From assembly GCA_035628645.1 (NCBI GenBank), contig DASPJL010000141.1, forward strand, positions 7,946 to 71,945: 64,000 nucleotides of DNA, written 5' to 3'. Origin of the DNA: DASPJL01 sp035628645. GTDB taxonomy: Bacteria > Bacteroidota > Bacteroidia > Cytophagales > Cyclobacteriaceae. Both the position numbers and the translations under genes were made by a program. The notes beneath the pieces were generated by a model. The model did no database searches and was not told where the DNA came from. It worked only from the letters and a program-made list of their open reading frames with translations. Below are positions 61,626-64,000 of the stretch, piece after piece (the stretch's first letter is position 1; each line of letters opens with the position of its first letter).

Positions 61626-63080
61626 TTACACCAGTTTCCAGCCATTTTGATATTCACGTTTTACGAATTGGTTAGCTTCCTCAAAGTTGGTAATTCTGGT
61701 GTTTGCTCCGTCCCATAGAAGCTTTTTACGTCCGGGATAAACAAATCCTTTTCCATCCGCGGTAGGTTGCCTTAACATATAACTGCGGATGGCTACATTT
61801 CCCATAAGAACAGTTTCTGTCAAAGGTCCTGCATAATCAAAGGAGGAAGTCAGGGCTTTGTGTTTGTCGCTGTTGAATCCTGCTTTGCATGCTTCCTGCC
61901 AGGCCAGATTATGACCAAATTCAGGTACGGTAAGTTCTTCATTTTTGTAGGTCAATACTTCTCCATTGTTAAGGAATACTTTAGGGTTTACGCCGTAAGT
62001 GCCACAGTTCATCACACCTTTTGTTCCAACCATAAATACCCCATTAGCGCCGTCTTTTTCGCTAAGTTCAGCATCGGGTGGGACTACATCCGGCCGGAAG
62101 GGACGAATACCACCATCGGACCAGGTCATTGTTATTTCTGACTTGTTTTTTTCGGAAGCGGGAAATTTTAACTGTGCATGAGAGGAGGGAGGGCAGCCTT
62201 CCGGAATATATTCAGGGGTCCAGTCCTTAAGGAAAACAGCGCCTACGCTTGCTTCTACTTCTGTGGGATAACCCAATCCAAGAACACGGAAAGGCGGATC
62301 TATTAAATGACAACCCATATCACCCAATGCTCCGGTACCAAAGTTCCACCAGCCGCGCCATTTAAAAGGATGATAAGCAGGAGTATAACCAACTTTGGTT
62401 GCCGGTCCTATCCACAAATCCCAATCCAGGGTATCGGGAACTTTCGGCGCTGGTTTGGGAACAGGAATGCCTTGGGGCCATACCGGACGGTTAGTCCAGA
62501 CGTGTACTGTGTGAACATCGCCAATTATGCCATCGTTGTACCACTTCATCATTTGTTTTTGGGCAGGGTTTGATGCGCCCTGGTTTCCCATTTGAGTAAC
62601 CACCTTGTATTTTCGGGCTGCCTCAGTTAAATACCGTGCTTCATAAATGCTGTGAGTAAGCGGTTTTTGCAGGTAAATATGTTTTCCCATTTGCATCGCT
62701 GCAATAGCCGCTACTGTATGGGTATGATCTGCGGTAGATATGGTGACGGCATCAATATTTTTTCCTTCCTTTTCCAGCATCTCGCGGAAATCTTTGTACC
62801 TCTTGGCTTTTGGATGCTTGGCAAACTGATCTTTTGCAAGCTCCCAGTCTACATCACATAACGCTACAATGTTATTTGTACCATCATTAAATGCGTTGTT
62901 TACATCTGAAAATCCTTTTCCCGCTACACCAATTCCTGCGATATTCAGTTTGTCGCTGGGTGCGATAAATCCTTTGCCCAATACATGGCGCGGAACGATA
63001 AAGAAGCTTCCGGCAGCAGCAATGGCGCCTGCCTTAAGAAACTCCCGTCGGGATCTCATAGGTTTTTCTGCTTTTTCCAT
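61626..63080 (-). CDS. Tat-exported Gfo/Idh/MocA family oxidoreductase
   Basis: A 484-residue protein. The twin-arginine signal RSRREFLKAGAIAAAGSFF marks export in folded form, presumably with NAD(P) bound. Rossmann start LNIAGIGVAGKG, then ALCDVDW, ADHTHTVAAIAAMQMGKHIY, LQKPLTHSIYEAR (the E/K-P catalytic motif), and GRGCHLIDP-like GDMGCHLIDP. The family oxidises or epimerises sugars, often at C3, matching DUF1080-type 3-keto-glycoside hydrolases such as that at 2140. Starts at 63080; an ATG at 63059 is also possible. Confidence 0.92.
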   Translation of the reverse strand: MEKAEKPMRSRREFLKAGAIAAAGSFFIVPRHVLGKGFIAPSDKLNIAGIGVAGKGFSDVNNAFNDGTNNIVALCDVDWELAKDQFAKHPKAKRYKDFREMLEKEGKNIDAVTISTADHTHTVAAIAAMQMGKHIYLQKPLTHSIYEARYLTEAARKYKVVTQMGNQGASNPAQKQMMKWYNDGIIGDVHTVHVWTNRPVWPQGIPVPKPAPKVPDTLDWDLWIGPATKVGYTPAYHPFKWRGWWNFGTGALGDMGCHLIDPPFRVLGLGYPTEVEASVGAVFLKDWTPEYIPEGCPPSSHAQLKFPASEKNKSEITMTWSDGGIRPFRPDVVPPDAELSEKDGANGVFMVGTKGVMNCGTYGVNPKVFLNNGEVLTYKNEELTVPEFGHNLAWQEACKAGFNSDKHKALTSSFDYAGPLTETVLMGNVAIRSYMLRQPTADGKGFVYPGRKKLLWDGANTRITNFEEANQFVKREYQNGWKLV

Positions 63081-63171
63081 TTTTGAATTATTAAGGTTGT
63101 GTAATCTACTTAAAAACGCAAAGTTTTTAAAGGGGATATAGATAGTCTGAAAAACATGAATCGCTGTAGGT

Positions 63172-63207
63172 TTTATTAACGTTTCGGACGGATTTATTAA
63201 CGTTTCG
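63172..63207. promoter_or_regulatory. Two 15-bp direct repeats between divergent genes
   Basis: TTTATTAACGTTTCG occurs at 63172-63186 and again, identical, at 63193-63207, a start-to-start distance of 21 bp (two helical turns). Each contains the palindromic core AACGTT. It lies between the divergent oxidoreductase and DoxX genes, so it is a good operator candidate. Confidence 0.6.
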
Positions 63208-63267
63208 TCTAATACAAAATTTAATTATGGATAATAATCACAATGTTTGCTTAAAAAATATATTTCT

Positions 63268-63729
63268 ATGATTGTTTTTATGGTGTTGACAATAGGCTTT
63301 CTTTTAAATCTTCTGGTTACAAGACTTTATTTTAAACAAGCCAAAGTCGATTTAAGTGGCAGGATTGCTTTAAGTGTAATGCTTCTTTTTGCAGCCATTG
63401 GGCATTTTAAATTTCCGGAAGGAATGGCATTAATGATCCCTGATTTTATCCCTTATAAAATAGAATTGATCTACCTGACAGGTGTTATAGAAATTATGGC
63501 GGCCATAGGTTTATTGGTTAAGAAAACAAGAAGACTTACTGGCATACTGTTGATTGTTTTCTTCATAATCATTTTGCCAGCCAACATCAATGCCACTCTG
63601 CATCATCTTGATTATCAAACGGGTACAAATGACGGCCCTGGGCTTTCTTACTTATGGTACAGAATTCCATTTCAATTGGTGTTGATTTTATGGGCTTACT
63701 GGTTTGGAGTTAGGGAGGTTGAAAAATAA
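63268..63729 (+). CDS. DoxX-like membrane protein
   Basis: A 153-residue protein with four helices, from ATG 63268 (an in-frame TTG at 63247 is less likely). AAIGHFKFPEGMALMIPDFI, IYLTGVIEIMAAIGLLVKKT and a final helix with LWAYWFGV match DoxX/DoxD-like proteins. Function unclear, linked to redox or quinone chemistry in some members. Divergent from the oxidoreductase. Confidence 0.82.
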   Translation: MIVFMVLTIGFLLNLLVTRLYFKQAKVDLSGRIALSVMLLFAAIGHFKFPEGMALMIPDFIPYKIELIYLTGVIEIMAAIGLLVKKTRRLTGILLIVFFIIILPANINATLHHLDYQTGTNDGPGLSYLWYRIPFQLVLILWAYWFGVREVEK

Positions 63730-63854
63730 TTAGTAAAGAGGTGAACAGAAAGTAAAGCCGTAAAAAGATGGATTAAACTGAATTTAATATCTTTAATTTT
63801 GAGGTTAATTGAAGATATTAAAAAAAATAAACCTTAAGTGCCCTAACCTAAAAA

Positions 63855-64000
63855 ATGAGCAAAGCCTACATTTATAACAAGAATTTTAAAGGAATAAACT
63901 TTTCAAAAGATAAGCTGCCCATTGGAGAATATGAAAATTGCACTTTCGTCAATTGTATATTCTCCGGTTCAGATTTGTCCATTATAAACTTCACAGAATG
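63855..64000 (+). CDS. Pentapeptide-repeat protein, N-terminal part
   Basis: From ATG 63855 the frame stays open to the window end (48 codons). YENCTFVNCIFSGSDLSIINF shows the C/A-x-F-x-x and D-L-S spacing of pentapeptide repeats (right-handed quadrilateral beta-helix). Such proteins may protect DNA gyrase or act structurally; the rest lies beyond the window. Confidence 0.65.
   Translation, partial: MSKAYIYNKNFKGINFSKDKLPIGEYENCTFVNCIFSGSDLSIINFTE

Noticed and set aside
1..64000. rRNA, tRNA genes, prophage or complete insertion sequence.
   Set aside because: No cloverleaf-like segments, no transposase, integrase or phage structural genes were found in either strand by reading.

Overview
This window looks like chromosomal DNA from a Bacteroidota bacterium, most likely a member of Cytophagales or a close relative. 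The DNA is AT-rich and ribosome binding sites are weak. Several genes have boxes resembling the Bacteroidota promoter (TTG / TAnnTTTG). A PorV/PorU-type pair of the type IX secretion system (T9SS) is present, and a large glucanase ends in a T9SS sorting domain. TonB/PepSY iron uptake, IcmF, GbsR and TIGR01777 genes fit the same group. No rRNA, tRNA, CRISPR array, prophage or complete insertion sequence was seen.

Layout. 1-2.0 kb: start of an FAD-linked oxidase, then a two-gene operon of a haem-oxygenase-fold protein and a V4R-like protein. 2.1-5.5 kb: DUF1080 hydrolase, VOC protein, GH43 lipoprotein, small multidrug-export-type membrane protein. 5.6-12.2 kb: META protein, PAS histidine kinase, a huge GH16 glucanase with a nested, permuted discoidin domain, a frameshifted PaiB and a DUF1203 gene. 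12.4-19.6 kb: LuxR response regulator, TonB siderophore receptor plus PepSY membrane protein, GH30 glucanase, small lipoprotein. 19.9-26.2 kb: fused acyl-CoA mutase IcmF, metallophosphoesterase, an Old Yellow Enzyme gene broken by a 7-bp duplication, and its MarR regulator. 26.4-33.4 kb: cold-shock protein and RRM protein, then PorV2/PorU2-like genes. 33.5-38.8 kb: folA, fmt, NamZ-type muramidase, LolC/E-like permease, GT2 and GtrA. 39-45.2 kb: a compact same-strand cluster (TIGR01777 epimerase, DCC membrane fusion, DUF2071, SDR, SRPBCC) beside a GbsR regulator with a perfect 44-bp palindrome and a divergent HTTM carboxylase-like gene. 45.3-48.4 kb: small membrane protein, polysaccharide deacetylase, a decayed toxin-antitoxin pair, DUF2062 and a broken lipoprotein gene. 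48.5-52.6 kb: glpD-glpK-glpF. 52.8-58.0 kb: DUF983, MntA/HepT, SMP-30 lactonase, a GC-rich structured segment resembling part of a group II intron, HAD phosphatase, DEAD-box helicase. 58.4-64 kb: NDH-2, YeiH, a Tat-exported Gfo/Idh/MocA oxidoreductase, DoxX, and the start of a pentapeptide-repeat gene.

How the genes fit together. The GH16, GH30 and GH43 enzymes suggest extracellular beta-glucan or hemicellulose use, with at least the GH16 enzyme exported by T9SS. The glp genes handle glycerol. TonB plus PepSY suggests ferric-siderophore uptake and reduction. The 39-45 kb cluster is the best candidate for an undescribed functional module.

The intergenic DNA is unusual. At least three families of dispersed inverted repeats recur (accacagag type, ggaagtgggaagatggaag type, aacttttggagggttt hairpins), and two tandem arrays have exactly 11-bp periods. 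Five visible lesions (three simple frameshift sites, one extra frameshift and one nonsense codon) in four accessory genes point to gene decay, or possibly to sequence errors.
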